From the NCBI GenBank assembly GCA_003550305.1, contig QKYT01000024.1, positions 228,672 through 292,671 of the forward strand: a stretch of DNA of 64,000 nucleotides. Direction: 5' to 3'. Made by a program: the position numbers and the translations under genes. The notes beneath the pieces are model-generated. The model was not told where the DNA came from. It made no database searches and was given only the letters and a program-made list of their open reading frames with translations. The stretch comes from Glomus cerebriforme (taxonomy: Eukaryota; Glomeromycota; Glomeromycetes; Glomerales; Glomeraceae). Positions 39,073 through 50,235 of this stretch are shown here, piece by piece. How positions within the stretch are numbered: position 1 is the stretch's first letter; every line of letters starts with the position of its first letter.

Positions 39073-40524
39073 TTAAAAATTAAATTCATCATCATCGAAA
39101 TCTATAACTTTAAATCTCTTAATAACTCCTAATTTCCTATATTTTTCAATTATTTTCATATTTTCAGCGTTTGTATCTAAGCTATCTTCATCACAATTAA
39201 CAATTACAAAAGAAAGAGATTTTTGTGGTTCACGATTTGTCCAACTTATAAAGAAATCCGCTAATTCTTCCGGAGATAATTTTGATTGTGTATTACATTG
39301 ATGATATAATATTATTTCATAAATATTTTTATGTGAATATTTTGCTAACGTATCTAATGCCTCTTTTTCACTCAAAAATTCACCTCCACACCAAATTTTA
39401 ATACTTTCTAAATATTGACAACTTTCATAAATTATTTTCAATGTTTCCAATTCACTATTTTTAAACCCAACAGATAGTTTTCGAAGGTTTGGACAAAATT
39501 TAGCTATAGCTAAATTTAATGAATTATCACTATAACCTAAATTATCACCTATATAAATTTCTTTTAAATTTTTTCCATTGTTTTCTAAGAATTTTATTAA
39601 TAACTCAAATCTTGAAGACATACTTTGAATTCTTAAAATTTGTAATTGTGGAAAAATAGCAAATTGTAATTTTTCAAAATCTTCAAAATCTTCATTATAA
39701 TTAAATGATAATTCTAATTCTTGTAAATTTGTGAATTTAGCGATAAATGACAATGAGATATAGTGTCTTATTCCGTAAAGACATAATTTGTTTAAATTAT
39801 TAGGTTTCGTAAACGAAGGAATTATATCTTTCAAACTTTCATCTGTAAAATGACTTATAGTCAAATACTTTAAATTTTTTTGAACAGAAATTAAATCTGT
39901 TATCCCTTTTGAAACAACTTGTTCAAGAGATATGTCTAGTGATAGTATATTATGACATATTTGAGATAGTTGGAAAAATAATTCGGATGAAATATCTGAA
40001 CTAAAATATAATTCTGAGAGATTTTTTAAGCAATCTTTTGCTCCAGGATAAAGGTCAAAAGGTATCTTCGGATTTTGCCATAAGTCTAATTTTTTTAAAG
40101 AACCAATCTGACTCATACATAATTTAAAAATTTCCTGTGCTAATATATCTATATTATCATTTAAATTTAGCGTTGAAGTAGTACTAGGTGTTTGATTTTT
40201 AAGAATCTGTTCAAGCTTGTAGTAAACTCGACTAATAGATAAAATTCTACAAAAAGCTGCATAGTTAAACATTGGAGGTTTTGAAGTTGGGGCTGAAATA
40301 TTATTAATCCCATTCTTATTTAAAATTTCTTTTGACTCGTTTGGAAGGCAAGCAATTAAGGTACGGAAATTCGAATCACGATAATTTCGAACATCTCTCC
40401 AAGAAATTCTCACTGAAACCTCGCACCAAAGGCGATTAACTAGTAAACATGAATGTAAAGTTATCATGTCATCTTCTAAATATTCAAAAATCTCATTTAA
40501 GCAATCAGCGGAAAGTTGAGCCAT
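39073..40524 (-). CDS. F-box/LRR-like protein, copy 3
   Basis: 483 residues, single exon, the longest copy. The F-box is at residues 3-45 (SADCLNEIFEYLEDDMITLH, then NRLWCEVSVRISWRD). LRR-like strands include SLKKLDLW, NLSELYFSSD, NLKYLTI, NLQELELSF, FPQLQILRI, NLRKLSVGF and LESIKIWCGG. The C-terminus ends IKRFKVIDFDDDEFNF. It is predicted to be an SCF substrate adaptor. The stretch from NLRKLSVGFKNSELETLKII through the following CQYL block is nearly identical to copy 2, suggesting recent duplication or gene conversion. Confidence 0.88.
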   Translation of the reverse strand: MAQLSADCLNEIFEYLEDDMITLHSCLLVNRLWCEVSVRISWRDVRNYRDSNFRTLIACLPNESKEILNKNGINNISAPTSKPPMFNYAAFCRILSISRVYYKLEQILKNQTPSTTSTLNLNDNIDILAQEIFKLCMSQIGSLKKLDLWQNPKIPFDLYPGAKDCLKNLSELYFSSDISSELFFQLSQICHNILSLDISLEQVVSKGITDLISVQKNLKYLTISHFTDESLKDIIPSFTKPNNLNKLCLYGIRHYISLSFIAKFTNLQELELSFNYNEDFEDFEKLQFAIFPQLQILRIQSMSSRFELLIKFLENNGKNLKEIYIGDNLGYSDNSLNLAIAKFCPNLRKLSVGFKNSELETLKIIYESCQYLESIKIWCGGEFLSEKEALDTLAKYSHKNIYEIILYHQCNTQSKLSPEELADFFISWTNREPQKSLSFVIVNCDEDSLDTNAENMKIIEKYRKLGVIKRFKVIDFDDDEFNF

Positions 40525-40570
40525 TTTTTTAAAAATTAATAAAAAGAATAAAAATGGAAGTTTAAAATGA

Positions 40571-40595
40571 AAGTTACAAACATACGAGTCATGTG
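40571..40595 (-). promoter_or_regulatory. Shared upstream element of F-box copy 3
   Basis: The plus strand reads AAGTTACAAACATACGAGTC, then ATG, about 47 bp before the ATG. It is followed, as at copies 2 and 5, by ACTATTTATGGTTAGTTT-like sequence. Confidence 0.45.
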
Positions 40596-40879
40596 TGTTA
40601 CCAATTTATTTATATACTATTTATGGTTAGTTTAATGCTACTTATAAATTATGCATGATCTCACGTTCACGTGATATTTAACCAATAGACCGGTGACATA
40701 TAAATGATATAATGTGCGATAAACGTGATTTTAGCCCATTGTGTTGTACAAGCATGGATTTGGGGAATATAATAAAAGGTATTTGAATTTTCTAAAAATA
40801 GTAAATTGATAAAAAAATATCAATGCGAAGGCACATACAGTACATAAAATATTTAAAGAATATTATTCAGCCGAAAAAA

Positions 40880-41520
40880 AAAGTTTTTAATTAAAATCAT
40901 TATCATCGAAATCTATAACTTTAAATTACTTAATAACGCCTAATTGAAATATACTTTTTTAAATTTTCATCGTATATCATTATTAACAATAATCAAAAAA
41001 AGTGCTTTTTGTGGTACACGATTTTTTCGACTTATAAAAAAGGACTAATTTTTCTGGTAGTAATTTTAATAGTGTATCACTTTGATGATATAAAAATTCA
41101 TCTCCTTGCCAAATTTTAATATTTTAAATGTTTATAACTATTATAGATTATTTCAATTAAACCCAGTCTAAGATTTGGATAAACTTTAGGAGTAGCTAAA
41201 TTTAATGAATTATCACTATTTATATTTAAATTATTACTTATACAAATTTCTTTAAACTATTATATTGATTTCTAAGAATTTCATATATAATCTATATTTT
41301 GAATTTTTTAAAATTTGAAAATATCATATTTTAATTTTTCGATATCTTTACTAAATAGCCAATCAAGTTCTTGTAAATTTTGTAAATTTGTAATAAATGA
41401 TAATGAAGCATAATGACTTATTCCGAAAGGAGTTAATTTATCTAAAGCATTACTAGGTTTTGCTAACGAAGGAATTATAACTTTCAGATCTTTGCCACCA
41501 AAAAGCAATTCTGACATATT
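40880..41520 (-). pseudogene. F-box/LRR fragment B
   Basis: Minus-strand remnants of the C-terminal two thirds: GGKDLKVIIPSLAKPSN, FGISHYASLSFIT, LQNLQELDWLF in 41308-41517, then GGT.CTTT-type C-terminal pieces down to 40890. Deletions and stops are frequent and the F-box is absent. Confidence 0.65.
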
Positions 41521-42839
41521 TGATATAATCGATAAGAAAATTCGGACAGAATATTTGCGGTATTAGCGCATTAGCAGCGTTATATAAAAGGACGTGACAC
41601 ACAATTGATTATTTATGTTTTTCATTCTGTATAATATTCGGATTTACAGTATATACGGTTTCGGGTTTGCGTTTATAGATCTAAATCCGAAGGTCAAATA
41701 TCGGTTCCAACCTCTACATATAGGCGATAATAAATTTCCTGTATATGAATGTATCAGTAATCGATTTTTATACTGTATATTATACATAAATCATATTTAT
41801 AAAACAAAAAGTTTTATTTCCAAAGAATCATCAGTTCGTCAAGTGTAAATGAATTATATTAAGGTCATCATATACAGTAATAGGAGAATGCAAGAGGTAA
41901 TATCAAATATAATATAAATAATTATTGTTTCACAAAAGTATTTATAAAAGCAGTTGTATGACGTGATAAAACATCATAAACGAAAAGGTTTAGATTTAAT
42001 TCGAAAAATTAATTATGATATAATTTAATTTTTGTCAAATCACTTTGTCTTTCAAAATTTTTGATGTCGAATTATTACAGAAATAACAGAATTGTTTATT
42101 TTTATTAAATTTTCAACTTATAAATTCTCTTGTTGTTTTTTATCAATAAAGTCATAAACATTATTAAGTCGATTCGGGATTAAATACAATTTATCAAAAT
42201 TTTAATAATTATACATAGTCGCACAATAATCTTACAAAAATATATTTACTAGGTGAATTAAGCAAATTTACCGGAACTGGAACACTTACAAATGAAACAT
42301 TAGGTTGGATTGGATACAAGTTAAGGTCTGGAGAACGAATATCAATTAAAAACTGATCTGTTACTGGGATTTAAGATTTTTATCAAAAAAAAGCGACACA
42401 AGTAAATTAATTGGATTGATTAGGAACGAGAGGATCAGGTGTTCAGTGAGTGGAAGTCAAACTAAAAAAGGCTGCCATTATTATTTTATAATGTTTATAC
42501 TTTAATTGAAAAGCAAAATGACTAGTGCAAAGGAGGGTGGAATGTATTTTGTTTGTTTAAAATGCATTATTTTTGTAATATTGAATTTGATGATGGAGAG
42601 GCAGTTATTATTATTATTAAAAGGACAGACCGTCATACTCTTTGCGAAATTTATATGCTTATATATACGGTATATAATTATTTACAATATTTTATCATTT
42701 TGTATTTGTTTAATACTGATAAATTTTATTAAATAATAATAATAATAATAAAAATAGACCAGGAATATGAAATATTGAAATAAAATACGATGGTAAACAA
42801 TTTTTAATAAAATGTATTTTTTAAACCATTCTAATTAAA
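41521..42839. other. Intergenic
   Basis: No supported gene. A plus-strand stretch near 42245-42355 reads LGELSKFTGTGTLTNETLGW without a stop, but it is short, has no clean start and is not recognised. It may be a relic. Confidence 0.4.
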
Positions 42840-43830
42840 GAACGTATAATTTTAAATTTCTTAATAACCCTAATTCAATATATTTTTTAACTATTTTTTC
42901 AACATTTTCATTAAGTTCTAGATCATGTTTAGCAAAAAAGTGGCTTCTGTGGTACACGATTTGCCCAACTTATAAAAAAGGACTCTAATTCTTCGGGGAG
43001 TAATCCAAATTGTTTTGTTTGGAATCATTAAATTTATAATGTAATATCAATTCATAAGTATTTTTATTTGAATAATTTAAAAATGTATCCAATGTCTCTT
43101 TTTCAATCAAAAATTCATTTCCACACCAAATTCTAATACTTTCTAAATATTGACAACTCTTAAAAACTAATTTCAACGTTTCTAAATCATTCTTTTTAAA
43201 CCAATCAGATAGTTTCTAAGTTTTGGACAAAATTTAGCGATAGCTAAATTTATTGAATTATCATGACGATTCACATAAAGTTCTTCTAAATTTTTTCCAT
43301 TGTTTTAAATTCTATAAATGAAGCACATTTTTTTTTTTGAGACAAATCGTGGAACTTTTAATTGTGGAAATTGTGGAAAATAACTCAAGATCTTTATAAC
43401 GATCAAAGGTGAAAAAGGATAATATGTCAGAAGAAATGACGTTATTATAATCTAAGCAATAAGAGAATGAAAGATAATTAAATGACTTAATTTGCTTAAT
43501 TTATTAGGTTTTGTAAACGAATGAACTACAACATTCAAATCTCCATCTGAATATAAACTATTTTGAGCAGAAATTAAATCTTTTAACCCTTTTGAAATAT
43601 AACCTAAAAATTTTATGTTTAATGATAGTATATTTTGACATATTTGAGACAATTGATAAAGAAATTCGGATGAAATTATTGAAAGTAAATGTAATTCTGT
43701 GATATTTTTTAAACAATCCTTTGTTCCAGGATAAATTTCAAAGATTATACTAAAAATATTTTCCAGATCTAGACATTTTTTTCAATGAATTATTTGTTAC
43801 AGTACTCGTTTTTTTTTACGTTAAGTAGTA
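42840..43830 (-). pseudogene. F-box/LRR fragment C
   Basis: Remnants include SCQYLESIRIWCGNEFLIEK (42985-43176) and SQICQNILSLNIKFLGYISK (43452-43652), with stops, a poly-T insertion near 43330 and no F-box. Next to it (about 43908-43930) lies the interspersed motif AATTCTGGCCGAAATT. Confidence 0.7.
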
Positions 43831-44178
43831 CAATACAGATAACTAATTTGATTTTATAATTAAATCTGTATGTCAATCCGACATTAAAACAATAAAAAAA
43901 AAAATTATAATTCTGGCCGAAATTATAATATATGATTACACTTTATCACTTTATGTGATTTGTCTATGAAAATAAGGATCATTTTAGAAAATTCTTTCAC
44001 GCTACTGATGATTAATTTTAACATTTTTATGTAACCATGAGCAATTGAGCTAAGTAACACGTAATAATTGAATTCAAATTTTTATTTTATTTTGAAAAAA
44101 AAAAAATTTTTTTAATTAATGTCCTATTTGTAAATAAAAATGAAGTATATGAATATAATTATTATAATTTTTAATTAA

Positions 44179-45615
44179 TTAATAAATAAATTCCTCATAG
44201 TCGAAATCTGTAACTTTAAATCTCTTAATAACACCTAATTTAACATATTTTTCAATTATTTTCATATTTTCATTATTTGTATCTAAACTATTTGCACCAT
44301 AGTTAACAATAATCAAAGAAAGTGGCTTTTGTGGTACACGATTTGACCAACTTATAAAAAAAGATTCCAAATCTTCAGGAAGTAATTCTGATCGTGTATA
44401 ATATAAATGATATAATATTATTTCATAAGTATTTTTATTTGAATAATTTACAAACATCTCTAATGCATCTTTTTCGCTCAAAAATTCACCTCCACACCAA
44501 ATTTTAATACTTTCTAAATATTGACAACTCTTTAAAACTATTTTCAAAGATTCTAATTCATTATTTTTAAACCCAACGGATAATTTTCTAAGATTTGGAC
44601 AAAATTTAGCAATAGCTAAATTCAAAGAATTATCACTATAACCTTCATCATCACCCACATAAAATTCTTTTAAATTTTTTCCATTTTCTAAAAATCTGAT
44701 CAACAAATCATATTTTGGACATGCACGTTGAATTTTTAAAACTTGTAATTTTGGAAAAATAGCAAATTGTAATTTTTCAAAATCTATAAAATCTTCATTA
44801 TAATTACATAATAAATTAAGTTCTTGTAAATTTGTAAATTTAGCGATTAATGATAATGAAATATAATTTTCTCCATAAATATTTAATTTAATTAAAGTAT
44901 TAGGAAGTTTTAACATTAATAAGGGAACTGTGTTTGTTAATTCATCAAATTGTGTTATACTAAAGGATCTTAAATTTTTTTGACAAGAAATTAAATCTGT
45001 TAATCCATTTGATATGACTTGTACAACTGTTATATCTAATGATAATATATTATGACATATTTTAGATAATTGATAAAAAAAATCGGATGAAAAATTCGAA
45101 CTACAATGTAATTCTGTAAGATTTTTTAAACAATCTTTTGCTCCAGGATAAAAATTAAAAATTATATTTGGATATTGCCATAAATCTAATTTTTTTAAAG
45201 AACCAATTTGATTAAAATAAAGTTTAAATATTTCTTGTGTTATAATATATGCATTATTGTTTAAATTTTGTAATGAAATAGTTCGTTGATCTTTAAGAAA
45301 AAGTTCAAGTTTGTAGTGAAATCGATAAATTGATAGAATTTTACAAAATGATGCATATTTAAATATTGGAGGTTTTGAAGTTGGGGTTGAAATATTAATC
45401 CCATTCCTATTTAAAATTTCTTTTGACTCGTTTGGAAGACAAGCAATTAAAGTACGGAAATTTGAAGTACAATAATTTAAAACACTTCTCCAAAATATTT
45501 TCACTGAAATCTCACACCAAAGACGATTAACTAATAAACATGAATGTAAATTAGTCATGTCATCTTCTAAATATTCAAAAATTTCATCTAAACAATCAGC
45601 GAGAAGTTGAGACAT
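44179..45615 (-). CDS. F-box/LRR-like protein, copy 4
   Basis: 478 residues, single exon. The F-box is at residues 3-45 (LADCLDEIFEYLEDDMTNLH, then NRLWCEISVKIFWRS). LRR-like strands include SLKKLDLWQYP, NLTELHCSS, NLRSFSI, NTLIKLNIYG, NLQELNLL, FPKLQVLKI, NLRKLSVGF and LESIKIWCGG, ending IKRFKVTDFDYEEFIY. It is predicted to be an SCF substrate adaptor. Its upstream region is duplicated in front of the truncated copy at 46500-47552. Confidence 0.88.
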   Translation of the reverse strand: MSQLLADCLDEIFEYLEDDMTNLHSCLLVNRLWCEISVKIFWRSVLNYCTSNFRTLIACLPNESKEILNRNGINISTPTSKPPIFKYASFCKILSIYRFHYKLELFLKDQRTISLQNLNNNAYIITQEIFKLYFNQIGSLKKLDLWQYPNIIFNFYPGAKDCLKNLTELHCSSNFSSDFFYQLSKICHNILSLDITVVQVISNGLTDLISCQKNLRSFSITQFDELTNTVPLLMLKLPNTLIKLNIYGENYISLSLIAKFTNLQELNLLCNYNEDFIDFEKLQFAIFPKLQVLKIQRACPKYDLLIRFLENGKNLKEFYVGDDEGYSDNSLNLAIAKFCPNLRKLSVGFKNNELESLKIVLKSCQYLESIKIWCGGEFLSEKDALEMFVNYSNKNTYEIILYHLYYTRSELLPEDLESFFISWSNRVPQKPLSLIIVNYGANSLDTNNENMKIIEKYVKLGVIKRFKVTDFDYEEFIY

Positions 45616-45704
45616 TTTTTTTTTTAAAAAAAAAAATAAAATATAAAAATACAGAGTTTTAAATAATTTTTTTAACTGAAGCCCAAAAGTCGTAAGATTT
45701 CAAC

Positions 45705-45730
45705 TGTGTTACAAACATAGGAATCATACG
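45705..45730 (-). promoter_or_regulatory. Shared upstream element of F-box copy 4
   Basis: The plus strand reads TGTGTTACAAACATAGGAAT, then CATACG, about 90 bp before the ATG. Confidence 0.45.
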
Positions 45731-45876
45731 TTCATTAGATTATATAGTTGGTTTAGTTACTATTACATGTAAATTACGTCACTATCATGTGATGAATTAA
45801 TCAACACTATCGTCAAAAAATCTCGGGTTGTAAATTGAATTGTTAGTTTGGCATACGGCAAAAAATAAAGGAATTT

Positions 45877-46011
45877 CATTACATTTATCTCAGTATCTCC
45901 TTTCGTCCTTACGTGTCAGCAGTCAAGGTGAAATTATTAAAGACGCGGGTGAAACTTGATCGTCACAAATTAGCATTCACTGTTGTTGTAGCCAATATTA
46001 TTCACGAAGTT
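45877..46011. repeat. Duplicated intergenic block, copy 1
   Basis: About 135 bp (starting GTTTCATTACATTTATCTCAG-like sequence, containing TTTCGTCCTTACGTGTCA and AAAGACGCGGGTGAAACTTG) is nearly identical to 47808-47944. Similarity between the two intergenic regions continues on both sides but is weaker. Confidence 0.8.
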
Positions 46012-46499
46012 AATAAGTAAATATTCTTAAGAAATTAATAAATTACTTAATTAATAATCTTTATTACCATCTAAGCACAGTTCTAGCACTACATATAGTA
46101 TCCCCCTCCACTTTAAAAGAGGACCCGGGATATTTTATGCAGTGCTCTAGACGGTAATATATTTTCAATTATATTTTTTTTAAAAAAAAAATTGAACGCA
46201 ATAATTTAATAATTTCAATAATATATAATCCGTACAGTCGTACACGTATAATTATTAGTCGTTATTTTTTTATTTTTAATTTTCAAAATATTTTTATCTT
46301 GTTTAACTTTAGAAATTAGTAAACATTAATATGTAAACTGGACTATTAGTAACGAACATAAAAGTTTATTCAAAATAATTAAAAAAGAAAACCTTTCATT
46401 TAAGTAGTGAATAGAAACGCTTTTTTTTTAAAAAAAAAAAACTAGATTAATTAATATAATGTATCATATTGACGAAATAACATTATAAATGTGAATAAT

Positions 46500-47552
46500 T
46501 TAAAACCAAGTGGATATTTTTCTAAGATTCGGACAAAATTTAGCAATAGCTAAATTTAATGTATTATTACTATAACCATAATCCTCATTTATATATAATT
46601 CTCTTAAATTCTTTCCGTTATGTTCCAAGAATTTTATTAATATTTCATATTTTAAAGGGAAATTTTTAAATTTTAAAATTTGTAATTGTGGAAATTGTAA
46701 TTTTTCAAAATCTTTAAATTCTTCATTATAATGAAATGATATTTCAAGTACTTGTAAATTTGTAAATTCAGCAATAAATGAAAATGAAGTATGTTGTATT
46801 CCATAAAGACATAATTTACTTAAATTATTAGGTTTTGTAAATGAAGGAATTATATCTTTCAAACTTCCGTGAGGTCCATCTCTATAATTTCTTATTGTCA
46901 AATTCTTCAAATTTTTTTGAGCAGAAATTAAGTCTGTTAATCCTTTTGAAATATCTTGTTCGACAAGTATGTCTATTGATAATAAATTATGACATATTTT
47001 TGATAGTTTATAAAAAAATTCGGATGGAATATCTGAACAACAACTTAATTTTGAGAGATTTTTTAAACAATCTTTTGCTCCAGGATAAAGATTAAAGTTT
47101 ACATTCAAATATTTCCAAAATTCTAATTCTTTTAAAGAAATAATTTGATCCATATATAATTTAAATATTTCCTGTGCTACTATAAATACATTCTTGTATA
47201 AATTATGCAATGAAATATTTTGTTGATTTTTAAGAATTTGTTCAAGCTTGTAAGGAATTTGATTAACTGGTAGGACCTTACAAAATGATGCATAATTAAA
47301 CGTTGGAGGTTTTGAAGTTGGGGTTGAAATATTAATTCCATTTTTATGTAAAATTTCTTTTGACTCGTTTGGAAGACAAGAAATTAAGGTATGATAATTC
47401 GAATCACGATAATTTCGAACATCTCTCCAAAAAATTTTCACTGAAATCTCACACCAAAGGCGATTAACTAATAAACATGATTGTAAAGTAATCATATCAT
47501 TTTCTAAATATTCAAAAATTTCGTTTAAGCAATCAGCGAGAAGTTGAGACAT
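46500..47552 (-). CDS. F-box/LRR-like protein, C-terminally truncated copy
   Basis: 350 residues. The F-box (LADCLNEIFEYLENDMITLQ, then NRLWCEISVKIFWRD) and LRR-like part are intact and in frame, but the protein stops at FCPNLRKISTWF, where other copies continue NLRKLSVGF for about 120 residues. The sequence after the stop no longer resembles the family. The ORF is clean, so a shorter adaptor could be made. The downstream relic at 48350-49605 has lost the same C-terminal part and shares its 3' flank, so the truncation predates their duplication. Confidence 0.75.
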   Translation of the reverse strand: MSQLLADCLNEIFEYLENDMITLQSCLLVNRLWCEISVKIFWRDVRNYRDSNYHTLISCLPNESKEILHKNGINISTPTSKPPTFNYASFCKVLPVNQIPYKLEQILKNQQNISLHNLYKNVFIVAQEIFKLYMDQIISLKELEFWKYLNVNFNLYPGAKDCLKNLSKLSCCSDIPSEFFYKLSKICHNLLSIDILVEQDISKGLTDLISAQKNLKNLTIRNYRDGPHGSLKDIIPSFTKPNNLSKLCLYGIQHTSFSFIAEFTNLQVLEISFHYNEEFKDFEKLQFPQLQILKFKNFPLKYEILIKFLEHNGKNLRELYINEDYGYSNNTLNLAIAKFCPNLRKISTWF

Positions 47553-47650
47553 TTTTTAAGAAAAAAAAAAATGAAATAAAATGAAATAAAATATAAAATA
47601 GAGTTTAAAAAAAATTTATCTGTTAACCAAAAGTCGTAAGATTTTAACTG

Positions 47651-47673
47651 TGTTACAAATACAGGATCATATG
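47651..47673 (-). promoter_or_regulatory. Shared upstream element of the truncated copy
   Basis: The plus strand reads TGTTACAAATACAGGATCAT, then ATG, about 99 bp before the ATG. Confidence 0.45.
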
Positions 47674-47807
47674 GTTTTATTAATTCATTAGATTATCTAC
47701 AGTTACAACTACATGTAAATTACGTCACTATCATGTGATGAATTAATTAACATTCTCTGAATTATTAGTTTGGTATTCAGTAAAAATAAAACAGAAATCT
47801 GGAGTTT

Positions 47808-47944
47808 CATTACATTTATCTCAGTATCTCCTTTCGTCCTTACGTGTCAATCAGTCAAGGTGAAAATTATTAAAGACGCGGGTGAAACTTGATCGTCACA
47901 AATTAGTATTCGATGTTGTTGTAGCCAATATTATTCACGAAGTT
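47808..47944. repeat. Duplicated intergenic block, copy 2
   Basis: Near-identical partner of 45877-46011, in the same orientation and at a similar distance upstream of an F-box start codon. Confidence 0.8.
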
Positions 47945-48349
47945 GATATAAAATTTATAAATAAATGCTTCTAAGAAATTAATAAATTAATATTTAAACT
48001 ACTAACCTTAATTCTGGTAGAATTAGGTTAATTTTGATCAATTATCACAAAGTACAGTACCCCCGGGTATTTTATGCAGTACTCCAGACGGTAGTATATT
48101 TTCAATTATATTTTTTTTTTAAAAAATCGAACGCAAAAATTTAAAATAATTTATCGATTAATTTAAATAAAAGTTTATCAATTATATAAATTAATATAAT
48201 TTACTAAAACACTATTATTATTAGTCAATTTTTTTTTTTTTAATTTTCAAAATATTCTTATGTTTGTTTAACTAAACACTAATATGAAATAGGATTTATT
48301 TAGTAACTAGTAACGAACATAAAGTTTATTCGAAATAATTAAATCAGAA

Positions 48350-49605
48350 ATTGTGTTGTATAGCGAATCTAATGTATTATTTCTATATTTATAACCATAA
48401 TCCTCATTTATATATAATTCTCTTAAATTCTTTCCGTTATGTTCCAAGAATTTTATTAATATCTCATGTTTTAAAGGGACATTTTTAAGTTTTAAAATTT
48501 GTAATTGTGGAAATTGTAATTTTTCAAAATCTTTAAATTTTTCATTATGATGAAGTAATATTACAAGTACTTGTAACTTTGTAAATTTGGCAATAAATGA
48601 AAACGAATTAAGTCTTATTCCATAAAGATATAATATGCTTAAATTATTAGGTTTTGTAAATGAAAGAATTATATCTTTCAAACTTCTGGGTCATATAGGT
48701 GCCGTCAAAATGCCGTAATTACAATTACGGCATTTCGTATGACTATAAGTAATTAGCAAATCCAAATATTCCACAATCTCTTGAATTATAAATTAATAAT
48801 GCCCAATCTTGATGTCAATTGATGTTCGAATATTTAATCTTTACATTTTGCAGATTGACATTACGGCACATTTACGGCATTACGGTATTACGGTATAAGC
48901 TCCATATGCCGTAATTAATTCCGACGGCACCTATATTCCGGGAGATCCATCTCTATAATTACTTATTGTCAAATTCTTCAAATTTTTTTTGAGCAGAAAT
49001 TAAGTCTTTTAATCCTTTTGAAATATTGTATCTTTGTTCGATAAACATGTCTATTGATAATAAATTATGACATATTTGAGATAGTTGATAAAAAAAATTC
49101 TGACTAAATGTCTGAAATACAATATAATTTTGAGAGATTTCTTTTTTTGCTCCAGGATAAAGGGTAAAAGCTATAATTGAGTTCGATAATCAATTTTTTT
49201 AAAGAAGTAATTTGACTCATATATAATTTAAGTATTTCTTGTACCAATATATTCGTATCATTGTTTAAATTTTGCGGTAAAATAGATCGAATAAGATGCA
49301 TAGACTCGTAATAAAGTCGATTAACTGATAGAATTCTACAAAATGATGCATAATTAAACATTGAAGGTTTTGGAGTTGGAGTTGAAATAATAATCCCATT
49401 CTTATGTATAATTTCTTTTGACTCGTTTGGAAATCAAGAAATTAAGGTATGGTAATTCGAATCCCGATAATTCCAAAGATTTCTCCAGAAAAAATTTTAC
49501 TGAAACCTCACACCAAAGTTGATTCATGATTGTAAAGTACGTAATCATATCATTTTTTTAAATATTAAAAATCTCATTTAAGCAATCAGCGGGAAGTTGA
49601 GTCAT
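48350..49605 (-). pseudogene. F-box/LRR relic interrupted by a MITE
   Basis: From an ATG at 49605 the minus strand follows the F-box family with stops and frameshifts: F-box remnant at 49500-49605, FNYASFCRILSVNRL (49104-49361), LRR-like blocks, and KFLEHNGKNLRELYINEDYG near 48400. The closest relative is the truncated copy at 46500-47552, with which it shares the C-terminal end point. A 240-bp TIR element splits it at 48694-48935. Confidence 0.8.
48694..48935. mobile_element. MITE-like TIR element
   Basis: Ends are TATAGGTGCCGTC (48694-48706) and its exact reverse complement GACGGCACCTATA (48923-48935). Outer TA pairs would fit a TA target duplication, and weaker matching extends the inverted repeat outward. 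The inside has no ORF but several TGCCGTAATTA/TTACGGCAT words, including the palindrome GCCGTAATTACAATTACGGC near 48711-48730. The intact F-box copy at about 46855-46885 shows the uninterrupted site. A TA target would suggest a Tc1/mariner-like mobiliser; that is inferred. Confidence 0.75.
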
Positions 49606-50029
49606 TTTATTATATTATTTGAATGAAATTAATGATATTTATATAATTTGTGTTACAAAAGTTTAATAAATACTCAAATATAGAGGAGTGGAAAAAATTA
49701 AAAAAATTAGCTATAACCAACCAAAATAAGGAAAGTTTACTTAATCATGTATATTCAACTACCTACTTTTTAATATTGACTAATAATTACTTTATTTGGT
49801 AAATTACATAAAACTAAACAAACGGTGATTTTTTATAATAAAAAAGATTCAATTTATACTTACATTTTATTTACAGTGAAGATATTTTGTTTGTCTTTGC
49901 TAATTAAACTCCTTTACTCTTAATTTTAGCGCAAAAATAGGATCATTTTAGCAGTATTTTAGCCAGAGTCACTACTTTTTTAGTGAATAAATTTTACTTT
50001 TTATGAACAAATTTTATCATCTTTGAAAT

Positions 50030-50235
50030 CTGTAACTTTAAATCTTTAATAACTCCTAATTCCATATCAGATATAATTTTCGTTTATTTCCATATTTCAC
50101 CATTTGTATCTAAGCTATTCTTTGTTCTGCATTTAATCAACGAAATTAATTTTTTGCGCTACACGATTTGTCTATAAAAGGATTAATAAGCATGAATGTA
50201 AAGTAGTTGGATTATCTCAAAAATCTTGTGAGCCA
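50030..50235 (-). pseudogene. F-box fragment with ends joined
   Basis: C-terminal family sequence (50030-50175, matching the GTACACGATTTGTC region) is directly followed by N-terminal sequence (AATAAGCATGAATGTAAAG, the SCLL part of the F-box) up to an ATG at 50235. Almost the whole middle is missing, as expected from an internal deletion of a former full copy. Confidence 0.6.

Noticed and set aside
41615..41848. 77-residue plus frame near F-box fragment B
   Set aside because: No recognisable motif; lies in intergenic A+T-rich DNA.
48701..48935. Repeated CCGTAATTA words considered as a CRISPR-like or satellite array
   Set aside because: Spacing is irregular and the block is bounded by TIRs; a MITE explains it.
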